A stretch of 64,000 nt of DNA from Crocinitomicaceae bacterium. GTDB lineage: Bacteria > Bacteroidota > Bacteroidia > Flavobacteriales_D > Crocinitomicaceae. Shown piece by piece: positions 1-9,261 of the stretch (position 1 is its first letter; every line of letters begins with the position of its first letter). Location of the stretch: contig JAGYIR010000010.1 in assembly GCA_018402525.1 (NCBI GenBank), forward strand, positions 539,576 through 603,575. Reading direction: 5' to 3'. The notes beneath the pieces were generated by a model. That model was given only the letters and a program-made list of their open reading frames with translations, did no database searches and was not told the DNA's origin. Made by a program: the position numbers and the translations under genes.

Positions 1-1
1 A

Positions 2-2287
2 AATGTTGAACTCCTTGCAGAGAAAGAGATTGCAGGGGTTATTTACCTAGTAATCAAGCTGGAACCTCGCCCAAAGCTTTCTAGATTCAAATTTATCGGC
101 GTAAGCAAAAGAGAAGTTGATAAGCTGAGAGAAGAAATTTCGCTTTTTTCTGGAAAGACCATTAGTGAGAACCTTGTTTTTGAAACCGAGAGTAAGATCA
201 AAGGTTATTTCCGAGAAAAGGGGCATTATTCAGTGAAAACATCTATTACTCGAATCAATGATTCATTGATGAATAATTCAGAGATTTTTGTTGTAGATAT
301 TGATAAGGGAAAAAAAGTGAAAATTGGAAAGTTGAACTTTATCGGCAATGAAGCGGTCCCAACGTGGAAGCTTCGAATGGCAATGAAAGACACAAAACAA
401 AAGGCCTTTTGGAGATTTTTTAAGCGTTCAAAATTTTCCGAATCAGCATACAAGCGGGACATGAAAACCATGTTGGATAAGTTTGCATCAAAAGGGTTAA
501 GAGACGTTGAAATAGCATTCGATACAGTCTATTTGGCAAACCAAAAGAATTTACACATTGACATTCGTATTGATGAAGGAGCTACTTATTATTTCGGTGA
601 TATTGAATGGATCGGTAACTCTAAATTTCCAACCCCATTTTTAGACACTGTTTTGGGAATTAAACGAGGTGATTTGTACAACAAACCGCTGCTAGAACAA
701 CGACTTTTCATGAGTCAAGACGGTCGAGATATTTCGTCTTTGTATATGGATCGAGGATATTTGTTTTTCCAGGTAATACCTGTGGAAACCAATGTGGAAA
801 ACAACTACATCAATTATCAAATGCGTATAATTGAAGGTAAGGAAGCAAGAGTGAAGCGCATTATCATTAAAGGAAACACCAAAACAAACGAACACGTCAT
901 ACGACGGGAAATAAGAACCCGACCAGGTGATTTGTTCAATCGAAATGACATTATTCGTACCCAGCGAGAATTGGCTCAATTGGGTTATTTTAATGAACAG
1001 GCGTTTCAAATAAATCCAATTCCAAATCCACAAGATGGAACGGTGGATATTGAGTATATTGTTGAAGAAAAATCATCGGATCAAATTGAACTTTCTGGTG
1101 GATACGGCGGAATGGGGCTGAACGGTCGAGGAAGCATCATTGCCACACTTGGTTTGACATTCAACAACTTTAGCACAAAGAACATTTTCAAAGCAAATTC
1201 TTGGACACCACTGCCAGGAGGTGATGGACAACGTTTATCCATTCGTGGACAAACAAGTGGACGTTTTTACCAAGGGTACAACTTTTCGTTTACCGAACCA
1301 TGGCTGGGAGGAAAGAAACCAAATTCGTTGTCTTTTTGGATGAATCACACCATGCTTGGAAATGGAAACCTACGTTCCAATCCGGATTACGCTGGACTTT
1401 CAATTACCGGTGTGGGCGTTGGATTTGGACGAAGAAAGAAATGGCCAGATGATTGGTTTCAGGCATATTACGAGTTGAGTTATCAGTACTACGACGTAGT
1501 AAACGATTCGCGTTTCGGAATTTTTACCAACGGTTATGCGAATGATATTGCTTTAAAGTATACCTTACAACGTAGCTCTGTTAGTGCCCCGATCTACCCG
1601 CAAAACGGTTCAAACATTAAGTTTACGGCGAAGTCAACACTCCCCTATTCGATGTTCGATGGGGTTGAGGATTACTCAACGTTAGCAAATCAAGATCGCT
1701 ATAAGTTTCTAGAATATTATAAAATTAAATTAACGGGTGAGTGGTTTTTCCCATTGACCAATGATAAAAAATTGGTATTAATGCCACGTGTCGGATTTGG
1801 TTTCTTAGGCGCATACAATCAATCGAAGGGACTTACGCCATTCGAACGATTTACCCTAGGGGGAAGCGGTTTGACAGGAGTTAACCAAATTGGTGGAAGA
1901 GAAATTATTGCCCTGCGAGGTTATGACGATAATTCCTTGAATTCCTCAGCAGGAGATGCATTGATTGCAAAGTATACACTTGAGTTGCGTTACCCCATTT
2001 CGTTGAATCCTTCTGCTACGTTCTATGGACTTGTTTTTGCAGAAGCTGGAAATACGTATCCAACATTTAATGAGTTCAATCCCTTCAACGTAAAACGATC
2101 CGTTGGTGTCGGTATTCGTGTCTTTTTACCGATGTTTGGTATGCTTGGGTTGGATTATGGTTTCGGCTTTGACAGGTTGGATTATTGGTCGGTTGGTTAC
2201 CAAGGAGCTTCCGATGCTTCCATTATGGAGAAGGGATATTTTCCAAAGCTAAATTTCACGATTGGTATGAACCTTGGAGAACTATAA
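2..2287 (+). CDS. bamA: Outer membrane protein assembly factor BamA, 5' truncated by window edge
   Basis: BamA is the central subunit that inserts beta-barrel proteins into the outer membrane. The reading frame is open from base 2, so the gene starts before the window; the GTG at 233 lies inside a POTRA repeat and is not the true start. About 761 residues are visible: periplasmic POTRA repeats (one begins with RFKFIGVSKREVDKL) over roughly the first 350, then a 16-strand barrel carrying the conserved loop-6 RGY element (ALRGYDDNSL, near base 1920) and an aromatic-rich C-terminus. Two OmpH/Skp chaperone genes follow, the usual Bacteroidetes arrangement. Family assignment is firm; exact length and start cannot be seen. 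Confidence 0.95.
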   Translation, partial: NVELLAEKEIAGVIYLVIKLEPRPKLSRFKFIGVSKREVDKLREEISLFSGKTISENLVFETESKIKGYFREKGHYSVKTSITRINDSLMNNSEIFVVDIDKGKKVKIGKLNFIGNEAVPTWKLRMAMKDTKQKAFWRFFKRSKFSESAYKRDMKTMLDKFASKGLRDVEIAFDTVYLANQKNLHIDIRIDEGATYYFGDIEWIGNSKFPTPFLDTVLGIKRGDLYNKPLLEQRLFMSQDGRDISSLYMDRGYLFFQVIPVETNVENNYINYQMRIIEGKEARVKRIIIKGNTKTNEHVIRREIRTRPGDLFNRNDIIRTQRELAQLGYFNEQAFQINPIPNPQDGTVDIEYIVEEKSSDQIELSGGYGGMGLNGRGSIIATLGLTFNNFSTKNIFKANSWTPLPGGDGQRLSIRGQTSGRFYQGYNFSFTEPWLGGKKPNSLSFWMNHTMLGNGNLRSNPDYAGLSITGVGVGFGRRKKWPDDWFQAYYELSYQYYDVVNDSRFGIFTNGYANDIALKYTLQRSSVSAPIYPQNGSNIKFTAKSTLPYSMFDGVEDYSTLANQDRYKFLEYYKIKLTGEWFFPLTNDKKLVLMPRVGFGFLGAYNQSKGLTPFERFTLGGSGLTGVNQIGGREIIALRGYDDNSLNSSAGDALIAKYTLELRYPISLNPSATFYGLVFAEAGNTYPTFNEFNPFNVKRSVGVGIRVFLPMFGMLGLDYGFGFDRLDYWSVGYQGASDASIMEKGYFPKLNFTIGMNLGEL

Positions 2288-2345
2288 TTTAAGTCAATCA
2301 AAATAAAAATGTTACTTTCGTCGTTTGGCTAACAAAAAATAGATC

Positions 2346-2858
2346 ATGAGGTTGCTTATTTTATCATTGTTATTTGTTTTTGGCACAGGGTTTGCCAATT
2401 GTCAGAAGTACGCTTATATTGATTCGGATTACATTTTGAAAAATGTTCCGGCATATGCAGAAGCGAAAGAAAAATTAGATAAGTTGGCGGATCGATGGAC
2501 GAAAGAAATAGAAGAACGCTACGAAGTTTTAAACAAAAAAAAGGAAAATTTTGCAAGAGAGGAAGTGCTTTTGCCAACTGAAGAAAAAAAGAAACGAGAA
2601 GAGGAAATCAAACAGCTTGAATTGGAAGCGATGCAAATGCAAAAATTAAGATTTGGAGTGAATGGAGATTATTTTCAAAAACGACAGGAATTAATAAAAC
2701 CAATTCAAGATGAGGTATACGATGCAATGCAAAAAGTAGCATCAAAAAGAAGTTACTCGTTCGTGTTTGACAAAGCCAACCAAAGCAATTTGGTCTACGC
2801 TGACAGCAAGTTCGATATTAGCAGTAGTGTTTTAAAGGAAATGGGAATTTCTGATTAA
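2346..2858 (+). CDS. OmpH/Skp-family periplasmic chaperone
   Basis: 170 residues. Skp/OmpH proteins hold unfolded outer membrane proteins in the periplasm and pass them to BamA. A signal peptide (MRLLILSLLFVFGTGFANCQ) is followed by the family's opening YAYIDSDYILKNVPAY and a long charged helical tentacle rich in Lys/Glu (about residues 40-100). It lies 58 bp after bamA on the same strand and is followed by a second paralogue, so one transcription unit is likely. A TACTTTCG sequence near 2312 resembles a Bacteroidetes -7 box and may give it its own promoter. Confidence 0.9.
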   Translation: MRLLILSLLFVFGTGFANCQKYAYIDSDYILKNVPAYAEAKEKLDKLADRWTKEIEERYEVLNKKKENFAREEVLLPTEEKKKREEEIKQLELEAMQMQKLRFGVNGDYFQKRQELIKPIQDEVYDAMQKVASKRSYSFVFDKANQSNLVYADSKFDISSSVLKEMGISD

Positions 2859-2925
2859 CAATAAATAATAAACAGAGTGGGGAAACCACTTTAAAAAGTA
2901 AAAATCAACAATTAAAATCTTGAAA

Positions 2926-3426
2926 ATGAAAAAATTATTATTCGTATTGGTGTTAGTATTCGGAGCTGGAACCTCATTCGCACAATCAAAAGTGGCGCAC
3001 GTAAATACACAAGTCATTTTGGATACACTTCCTTCACGTAAGGTGGCGATTACGAAATTGCAAGAGTTTGAGAAAAACGGTATTGCCGAACTTCAAGAAA
3101 TGGAGGAGGACTTTAACAAAGCTGTTGCAAAGTACCAAAAGGAGCAGCCGAACATGACGCCGATATTGATAAAAATTGAGGAAGAAAAGCTGATGAAGAA
3201 ACAACAGGCATTGCAAGAGAGAGAGAATGCGTTAAATACAGAGATGCAAGCGTATTCTCAAGAATTGAATGCACCAATTTTGGCAAAGGTTCAAAAAGCC
3301 GTTGAAATCGTTTCTGAGCGTTTGAAATTGAATTATGTTATTGATGAAAGTGTTACTTTGTACTTCAAAGGAGGAATGGACATTACTGACCAGGTGATTA
3401 AAGAGTTATTGGTATTGGACAAATAG
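2926..3426 (+). CDS. OmpH/Skp-family periplasmic chaperone, second copy
   Basis: 166 residues, starting at the ATG at 2926; an in-frame TTG six bases upstream is less likely because the signal peptide MKKLLFVLVLVFGAGTSFAQ starts cleanly here. The mature part begins SKVAHVNTQVILDTLPSRK, the OmpH N-terminal pattern, then a coiled-coil arm (about 35-100) and a C-terminal strand region (VIDESVTLYFKGGMDIT). It is clearly related to the preceding gene but divergent from it, so this is an old duplication; tandem OmpH copies are common in Bacteroidetes. A strong hairpin terminator follows. Confidence 0.9.
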   Translation: MKKLLFVLVLVFGAGTSFAQSKVAHVNTQVILDTLPSRKVAITKLQEFEKNGIAELQEMEEDFNKAVAKYQKEQPNMTPILIKIEEEKLMKKQQALQERENALNTEMQAYSQELNAPILAKVQKAVEIVSERLKLNYVIDESVTLYFKGGMDITDQVIKELLVLDK

Positions 3427-3445
3427 TCTATTGAATAGAACATTT

Positions 3446-3487
3446 AGGGAATCCGTTGGTCGTTGACTAACGGATTCTCTTTTTTTG
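3446..3487 (+). terminator. Rho-independent terminator after the OmpH genes
   Basis: A 13-bp stem (3449-3461 with 3465-3477; core GAATCCGTT/AACGGATTC, one G-U pair) closes a 3-nt loop and is followed by a T tract. It separates the bamA/ompH unit from murI, which starts only about 12 bp later and therefore either reads through or has a promoter inside this element. Confidence 0.85.
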
Positions 3488-3499
3488 TAGCTTTGAGCA

Positions 3500-4324
3500 A
3501 TGGGACCAATTGGCATATTTGATTCTGGATACGGTGGATTAACGGTGTTGCAAGATATTCGTGAGCGTTTACCGCAATATGACTTTTTGTATTTGGGAGA
3601 TAATGCGCGTGCTCCCTATGGCTCTCGATCGTTTGATGTAGTATACGAGTATACACTTCAGGCAGTAAACGAATTGTTCAGTCGAGGATGTGAACTAGTA
3701 ATTTTAGCATGTAACACCGCTTCTGCAAAGGCACTTAGAAATATCCAGCAAAATGATTTACCTAATATCGATCCTGAAAAGAGGGTGCTGGGAGTTATTC
3801 GGCCAAGCGCAGAAATTGTAGGACAGTACACAGCAACAAATTCCATTGGAGTATTGGCCACTCAAGGAACGGTCAATTCGAACTCTTACGTATTGGAAAT
3901 TGCCAAATTTTCTCCTCAGTGCAAGGTTTATCAGCATGCCTGCCCTATGTGGGTGCCATTGATAGAAAACAATAATCATGATACTAAAGCAGGGAGAGAA
4001 TTCATTCGTGAAGATGTAGAACGTTTATTGAGCATGAATAAATCAATCGATACAATTGTGTTAGGTTGCACACATTATCCTGTATTAAAAGAGTACATCG
4101 AGTCAATAGTCCCACCTTACGTAACGGTTGTAGCACAAGGATCAATTGTTGCAGATAGTTTAGCGGACTACCTGCTACGCCACCCATGGTTGGACGCAAA
4201 ATGCTCAAAAAATGGAACGATTCAGTTTCTAACCACGGAAAGTGTAGAGGAATTCAATCGTAATGCGGACAATTACATTGACGCAAACGTTAAAGCATCA
4301 CATATAGATTTGGGAAAGTTGTAA
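3500..4324 (+). CDS. murI: Glutamate racemase
   Basis: 274 residues. MurI interconverts L- and D-glutamate, supplying D-Glu for peptidoglycan stem peptides in the cytoplasm. It has the N-terminal GPIGIFDSGYGGLTVL with Asp8, the first catalytic cysteine in ILACNTASAKAL (Cys71) and the second in VLGCTHYP (Cys190, followed by His192), all at the spacing normal for the family. Length is normal. The start ATG is preceded by TTGAGCA without a clear Shine-Dalgarno sequence, as is usual in this group. It follows the bamA/ompH group, linking it by position to envelope synthesis. Confidence 0.97.
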   Translation: MGPIGIFDSGYGGLTVLQDIRERLPQYDFLYLGDNARAPYGSRSFDVVYEYTLQAVNELFSRGCELVILACNTASAKALRNIQQNDLPNIDPEKRVLGVIRPSAEIVGQYTATNSIGVLATQGTVNSNSYVLEIAKFSPQCKVYQHACPMWVPLIENNNHDTKAGREFIREDVERLLSMNKSIDTIVLGCTHYPVLKEYIESIVPPYVTVVAQGSIVADSLADYLLRHPWLDAKCSKNGTIQFLTTESVEEFNRNADNYIDANVKASHIDLGKL

Positions 4325-4427
4325 TCAGTTCAAAGTTCAAAAGATCAAAGTTGAAAGAGTGTACTTCTCTCAAATGTTATGAAGTCGATGCAATAGTACG
4401 AGTCTTAAGGTCTTTGTTCTTCAAGTC

Positions 4428-4781
4428 TTAATGTCTCTCTCCGATCTTACTCTCAATCGTCCAACGAATTAAAAACGCGCGTTGTTTCGCAAGTTCAGCT
4501 TTTTCGCCACTGAACAATTCATCTACCGTTTCGTTGAATAAGAAAATCCATTGGTCAAAATGCTCTTTTTTTAAAGGCATGTGCATGTGTTTTTGTGTGA
4601 CATCGGTCGTGTAACCAGCTTCATCCAACAAAACAAACGACCAAAAATGAACCATTTTAGGAAGATGTGCTTGAAAATCGAGACGCTGAAAAAAGGAAGA
4701 AAGTAAATCGTCTTTGAGTACTTTATCGTAGAAGGTGTTGACTAATCTTTCTACATCTTTTCTGTCCTTAATGTCAACCAT
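4428..4781 (-). CDS. Group III truncated haemoglobin
   Basis: 117 residues. The pattern fits group III (P-type) truncated globins: VNTFYDKVLKDDLLSSFF with the distal Tyr18 (position B10), HFWSFVLLDEAGY in the middle, and the proximal haem-ligating His74 in KKEHFDQW. The group I/II glycine motifs are absent, as expected for group III. Such globins bind O2 or NO, and the physiological partner is usually unknown. It is monocistronic, with convergent or divergent neighbours. Confidence 0.9.
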   Translation of the reverse strand: MVDIKDRKDVERLVNTFYDKVLKDDLLSSFFQRLDFQAHLPKMVHFWSFVLLDEAGYTTDVTQKHMHMPLKKEHFDQWIFLFNETVDELFSGEKAELAKQRAFLIRWTIESKIGERH

Positions 4782-4913
4782 AACTTTGGGAAATAAACGT
4801 TAAAATACTTCAGCAAAGGTAGTGATTTAAACCATCCTATTTGTAACCGAGGTATACTCTTGAGATGTGTATTTGTAGTATTTTAGCTTCTGTAATCAGT
4901 TAAAAATAAAAAA

Positions 4914-5147
4914 ATGCTATTCGATTTATTTAAGGCAAAATCAACGGATGATCAAAGGGTGTCATTGATGAAGACTATATCATGGCGAGTTATAGGAACC
5001 ATTGATACAATTATCATATCGTACTTCTTTACTGGCAAATTAACTGTCGCACTTGGTATTGGTGGATTCGAAGTTATTAGCAAAATGATTCTCTACTATC
5101 TCCATGAGCGCACTTGGGTTCGTATTGTAAAGGGGAAATGGTCCTAA
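4914..5147 (+). CDS. DUF2061 small membrane protein
   Basis: 77 residues with two hydrophobic segments. The body RVSLMKTISWRVIGTIDT...FTG...IGGFEVISKMILYYLHERTW is the DUF2061 signature (K-T-x-x-W-R-x-x-[AG]-T and YYLHERxW). In other bacteria this domain is found alone or fused to sulfate-assimilation enzymes; its function is unknown. No operon partner is visible here: the upstream gene is divergent and the downstream gene convergent. Confidence 0.85.
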   Translation: MLFDLFKAKSTDDQRVSLMKTISWRVIGTIDTIIISYFFTGKLTVALGIGGFEVISKMILYYLHERTWVRIVKGKWS

Positions 5148-5249
5148 TCCGCTATTTGCCAGTTTCGTTGCTGTACCATTTCCGCCTTTTCACCAATATT
5201 CAAAAGTGATCATTTTTTTAATAGTCAATAGTAACTTGTTGATCCAATT

Positions 5250-7712
5250 CTAAAAATTACATCTTAATCCTAGTTGGAACGACAATGGCATTCCTGGTCT
5301 CAATCCCGCTGGACGAGTTGCAACAAGGTAAGTTGCATTGGTTAAGTTTGTCCCGCTAACAAAGATGTTTAACTGTCTAATAATATTGTAACTCGCACTC
5401 ACATCCAGCACAAAATAGGCAGGAATTAGTTCCTCATCAACTGGTGTTCCTTGTCCCGCAGTTGTTCTCATTTCACTATTGTATTTCCCACTGATATTCA
5501 CAGAGAATTTGGCATGCTCCAAAGAAGCATTTAGCGACAATTGGTTGTTAGATAAGTATGGTAGTTCGTCACCCGCATTTACTTGTCCCCAGTCTTCAAA
5601 TGAACTATTGAAGCTAGATTTGAAGGTCGCTTCGGTGAACGTATAACCGATTGTGACAGGGAAGTTGAATTTTGATTTACTTTTTCTCAATACATCATAA
5701 GAAACGAAAAACTCTACACCGAAGGTTTCAACAGCACCACCATTAAACAAGTCACCGGTACCAAACCCACCAGCTGCAGCTAAATCTGAACCAAGTAGAT
5801 TCGAGTAATCGTTGTAAAAACCTACCAATTGACCATTGATACCATGCGTTGAATATTTAGCACCTACTTCATAATTGATGCTCGATTCAGGTCGTGTATT
5901 TGGGTTCGCACCAGGAGGACTAAACCCTTTGTGAACACCAGCAAATGCGTTAAATTTTTTCGTAACTGCATAATCCAATGCTACGCCAGGTATAAATTCA
6001 CTAATAACATTTTCACTCATTTTCACATTGACCCCTGTTCTGTCGGGATCATTTTTACCAAAATCACTTTCCTTCAATGTGATGTATTCATGACGTATTC
6101 CAGGCGTAAAGCTAAATTTCTTGTATTTCAAATTGTATTGAATGTGACTTGCAAAAGCATAGGCATTAGTGAGTCTATTACTCTCTCTTCCAGATACGCC
6201 AGCCTCAGTCATTAGCATGCGACCGTCAACCATCTGATATTCGTCCTGGTATTGAAAACGATCCATTTGATCTTGGTGGTAACGAATTCCTAAGTCAATA
6301 TCGTGCTGGAGTTCACCTGTTTTAAAGTCAATTCCAACAGTTGATTGAACGCCTTGCGCATAGTGAGTGCGATTATTTCCTTTAACATAAAGCGTGTTTG
6401 TTGCTCCAGTTTCCCCAGTCAGAACGTCGTACGCATCATTATGATCAGCTGGATTATCTAATAAGTTAGAAATGGAAACCTTGTTTCCTAAACTATCAGT
6501 CATAGCATCAAGTTTGTACCAATTTCTTTTGAAATCGTTGCGGTAAACAGTCGATGTGATGGAAAGAAATTTGGTCAATTTCGCCATGTGCGTCGCAGAA
6601 ACTTGCGTGTGAAATGTTTCCATTCTATCAACTTGCGAGGCTGCATATCTTCGATAGGGGTTTTCATTAAAATCATCGCGTGTTAAACCGAGGTACGTTT
6701 CGTGTGAAAGTTCTTCAGCTTGACCGAGTTTTAAAGAAAGCGATTGATAAATTTTAGCGTCAGGATTGGTGTTTACACGAACTTTTGCGATGTAATCAGT
6801 TTTGTGAAAACCAGTGTTCCCACCGCCATCAAGTTCCTTAAATCCTTTGGATCCATAATGGAATGATTCTATGGAATAGCCTACATTCTTGTGCGAATTA
6901 CCGACAAATGCACTTACGTTTCTACCACCAAAGCTACCGCCTAATGCGTTCACTGTTCCCGAAAAATCGCTTGGTATTTGGCGAGAAATGAAGTTGATTG
7001 CTCCACCTGTTGTATATGGGCCGTATTTAATTTGGCTACTTCCTTTCATTATTTCAACTGCTTGCATTCTCCCAAAAGTCGGGGTGTAATAGGCAGCCGG
7101 TGCAGAGTAGGGTGCAGGTGCAACTAAGATTCCATCTTCCATCAAAGTAATTTTTGAGCTTCTTTCAACCCCTGAACCTCGTAATCCAATATTAGAACGT
7201 AGTCCAAAGCCATCTTCTTCTTGTATGTTAACACCTGGGATATTTCTCAATGCTCGGTTTAGATCGGTGTGTCCAAATTTTTGTAATTCCTTTGGAGAAA
7301 GATAGTACGCAGAACCAGGCATTTCCTTCATCCCTTCATCTCCACCAGTCATAGTAGCATGCTTAATCACCATCTCTGGTAGATCCATCACATTTTCACT
7401 AAGGATGATCGACAACTCCACATTTTCGCCATCCTTCACAGTAACAGCAGTTCTATACTTTTTGTAACCAGGGTACGTTGCCACAAAGTAATATTCACCT
7501 TCAGGAAGATTATTCAGAATGAACGTTCCATTACTCTTTGAAATCACATAATGTGATGTTTTGTCCAAGAACAATGTTGCACCTGAAACGGCAGTTGCAG
7601 AGTCGGCTTGCAGAATAGTGCCACTAATGGTTCCTTGTTGGGAGAACACAAAGCTAGTTGCGCAAATGAGTACGAAGCTGTATAGATATTTCATGTGATT
7701 TTTTTTTGACAA
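5250..7712 (-). CDS. TonB-dependent receptor, FecA-like (ferric dicitrate type)
   Basis: 820 residues. Order: signal peptide ending ATSFVFSQ; a carboxypeptidase-like beta-sandwich (about 27-103); plug domain; 22-strand barrel ending in LGLRCNF with the terminal aromatic. The plug contains NIGLRGSGVERSSKITLMED and PAPYSAPAAYYTPTFGRM, a pattern of FecA-type receptors, so an iron chelate is the likely substrate. No FecR/FecI pair is adjacent, so signalling is not indicated. A second ATG at 7694 (MKYLYSF) may be the true start. A short dyad (AATACC/GGTATT, 7739-7758) lies upstream and could be an operator; this is a weak signal. Confidence 0.9.
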   Translation of the reverse strand: MSKKNHMKYLYSFVLICATSFVFSQQGTISGTILQADSATAVSGATLFLDKTSHYVISKSNGTFILNNLPEGEYYFVATYPGYKKYRTAVTVKDGENVELSIILSENVMDLPEMVIKHATMTGGDEGMKEMPGSAYYLSPKELQKFGHTDLNRALRNIPGVNIQEEDGFGLRSNIGLRGSGVERSSKITLMEDGILVAPAPYSAPAAYYTPTFGRMQAVEIMKGSSQIKYGPYTTGGAINFISRQIPSDFSGTVNALGGSFGGRNVSAFVGNSHKNVGYSIESFHYGSKGFKELDGGGNTGFHKTDYIAKVRVNTNPDAKIYQSLSLKLGQAEELSHETYLGLTRDDFNENPYRRYAASQVDRMETFHTQVSATHMAKLTKFLSITSTVYRNDFKRNWYKLDAMTDSLGNKVSISNLLDNPADHNDAYDVLTGETGATNTLYVKGNNRTHYAQGVQSTVGIDFKTGELQHDIDLGIRYHQDQMDRFQYQDEYQMVDGRMLMTEAGVSGRESNRLTNAYAFASHIQYNLKYKKFSFTPGIRHEYITLKESDFGKNDPDRTGVNVKMSENVISEFIPGVALDYAVTKKFNAFAGVHKGFSPPGANPNTRPESSINYEVGAKYSTHGINGQLVGFYNDYSNLLGSDLAAAGGFGTGDLFNGGAVETFGVEFFVSYDVLRKSKSKFNFPVTIGYTFTEATFKSSFNSSFEDWGQVNAGDELPYLSNNQLSLNASLEHAKFSVNISGKYNSEMRTTAGQGTPVDEELIPAYFVLDVSASYNIIRQLNIFVSGTNLTNATYLVATRPAGLRPGMPLSFQLGLRCNF

Positions 7713-7968
7713 AGGTGCTGAGCGAAATCACTTTTCACAATACCCGATTTATGGTATTTTAGAATGAATATAAATAAGGAGGTATTCGTTGAACAATTTG
7801 TTATGTGAAATTAACTTGATTTTGCTGATTGGTCGACTCGTTTGTGTTTTAAGCTAAAATGTGCATGACGTGTTATTATTTCGTTGATAACATTTCAAAA
7901 AAGCCTTGTACAAACAGCAAGCTGATACGCATTTATTCACTAAATTCGCGACTTAATTATTTGAAGAA

Positions 7969-9237
7969 ATGTTAGAAATTCAGCGCATTAGAAATGAAAG
8001 ACAGTCCGTTATCGATGGATTGAAAAAACGCCATTTTGATGCAAGTTCAATCATTGAGGATTTAATCCTAAAGGACGAGGAGTGGAGAGCGAAAAAAGGT
8101 GAACTTGAATCAGTTTCTTCACAGTTAAATCAAATTTCGAAAGAAATTGGAATGTTGTTTCAACAAGGAAAACAGGACGAGGCGAACGAAGCGAAACAAC
8201 AAACGAACGTTCTTAAAGAGCAAGAATCGACTTTAAAAGCTGAGGTAGATGCACTGGATGAAGCAATGACTGCATTGATGTATCAGTTGCCAAATGTTCC
8301 TAACGATCTTGTGAAAGCTGGCCGAAATGAAAATGACAATGAAATTGTAGAGGAAAATGGTCAAACACCACAATTTGATTTTACTCCTTTGCCTCACTGG
8401 GACATAGCAGAAAAATTTCGATTGATCGATTTTGAATTGGGTGTTAAAATTACGGGAGCAGGATTCCCTGTCTACAGAGGTAAAGGTGCAAAATTACAGC
8501 GCGCTTTGATCAGTTTTTTCTTGGATGAAGCTGAAAAAGCTGGCTATGAGGAACACACACCGCCTCATGTGGTCAACGAGGCATCTGGATTCGGAACAGG
8601 ACAATTGCCTGACAAAGAAGGTCAAATGTATTACATCGCAGAAGATGATCTTTATTTAATTCCTACGGCTGAGGTTCCTTTGACAAATATGTACAGAGGT
8701 GTTCTTTTGCCAGACGATAATTTCTCTATCAAAATCACAGGGTATACGCCATGTTTTCGTCGCGAAGCTGGGTCTTACGGAAAGGACGTGAGAGGATTGA
8801 ATCGTTTACATCAGTTTGATAAAGTCGAAATTGTGCGTATTGAGCATCCAAATAACTCGGAAGCCGCACTCAACGAAATGATTGCCCACGTGAAAGGATT
8901 GCTTGAAAAACTTGGATTGCAATATCGAATTTTAAGATTATGTGGTGGCGATACGGGATTTGCTGCGGCAATGACCTATGATTTTGAAGTATATTCTGCT
9001 GCGCAAGATAAGTGGCTCGAAGTAAGTTCTGTTTCGCGATTTGATACTTTCCAATCAACACGGTTAAAATTGCGTTTTAAAAATGCTGATAAAAAATCAC
9101 AATTGTGTCATACGTTAAATGGTTCAGCATTGGCGTTACCTCGAATCGTTGCAGCACTTTTAGAGAATCATCAAACGCAGGATGGAGTTAATATCCCTGA
9201 AGTGTTGCATAAATACACAGGATTTACCACTATATAA
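7969..9237 (+). CDS. serS: Serine--tRNA ligase
   Basis: 422 residues, normal length. This cytoplasmic class II synthetase charges tRNA-Ser. The N-terminal arm is the long antiparallel coiled coil (about 25-105) that grips the tRNA variable arm. The catalytic core has TAEVPLTN (233-240, serine binding), motif 2 FRREAGSYG (263-271) and motif 3 GSALALPRIVAALLENHQ near the C-terminus. It is divergent from the FecA-like receptor, with about 256 bp between them, and is followed 24 bp later by the OmpA-like gene. Confidence 0.97.
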   Translation: MLEIQRIRNERQSVIDGLKKRHFDASSIIEDLILKDEEWRAKKGELESVSSQLNQISKEIGMLFQQGKQDEANEAKQQTNVLKEQESTLKAEVDALDEAMTALMYQLPNVPNDLVKAGRNENDNEIVEENGQTPQFDFTPLPHWDIAEKFRLIDFELGVKITGAGFPVYRGKGAKLQRALISFFLDEAEKAGYEEHTPPHVVNEASGFGTGQLPDKEGQMYYIAEDDLYLIPTAEVPLTNMYRGVLLPDDNFSIKITGYTPCFRREAGSYGKDVRGLNRLHQFDKVEIVRIEHPNNSEAALNEMIAHVKGLLEKLGLQYRILRLCGGDTGFAAAMTYDFEVYSAAQDKWLEVSSVSRFDTFQSTRLKLRFKNADKKSQLCHTLNGSALALPRIVAALLENHQTQDGVNIPEVLHKYTGFTTI

Positions 9238-9261
9238 ATTTAACAAGCTATTTAACCAGAA

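Noticed and set aside
233..2287. GTG at 233 as the bamA start
   Set aside because: The frame is open to the window edge and encodes a POTRA domain upstream of 233, so the gene begins outside the window.
4324..4427. TTCAAAGTT/GTCTTAA words after murI as a repeat element
   Set aside because: The words are short, imperfect and A/T-rich; no defined unit length or copy number.
7739..7758. AATACC/GGTATT dyad as a Fur box
   Set aside because: It does not match the GATAATGATAATCATTATC-type consensus; kept only as a weak note with the receptor gene.
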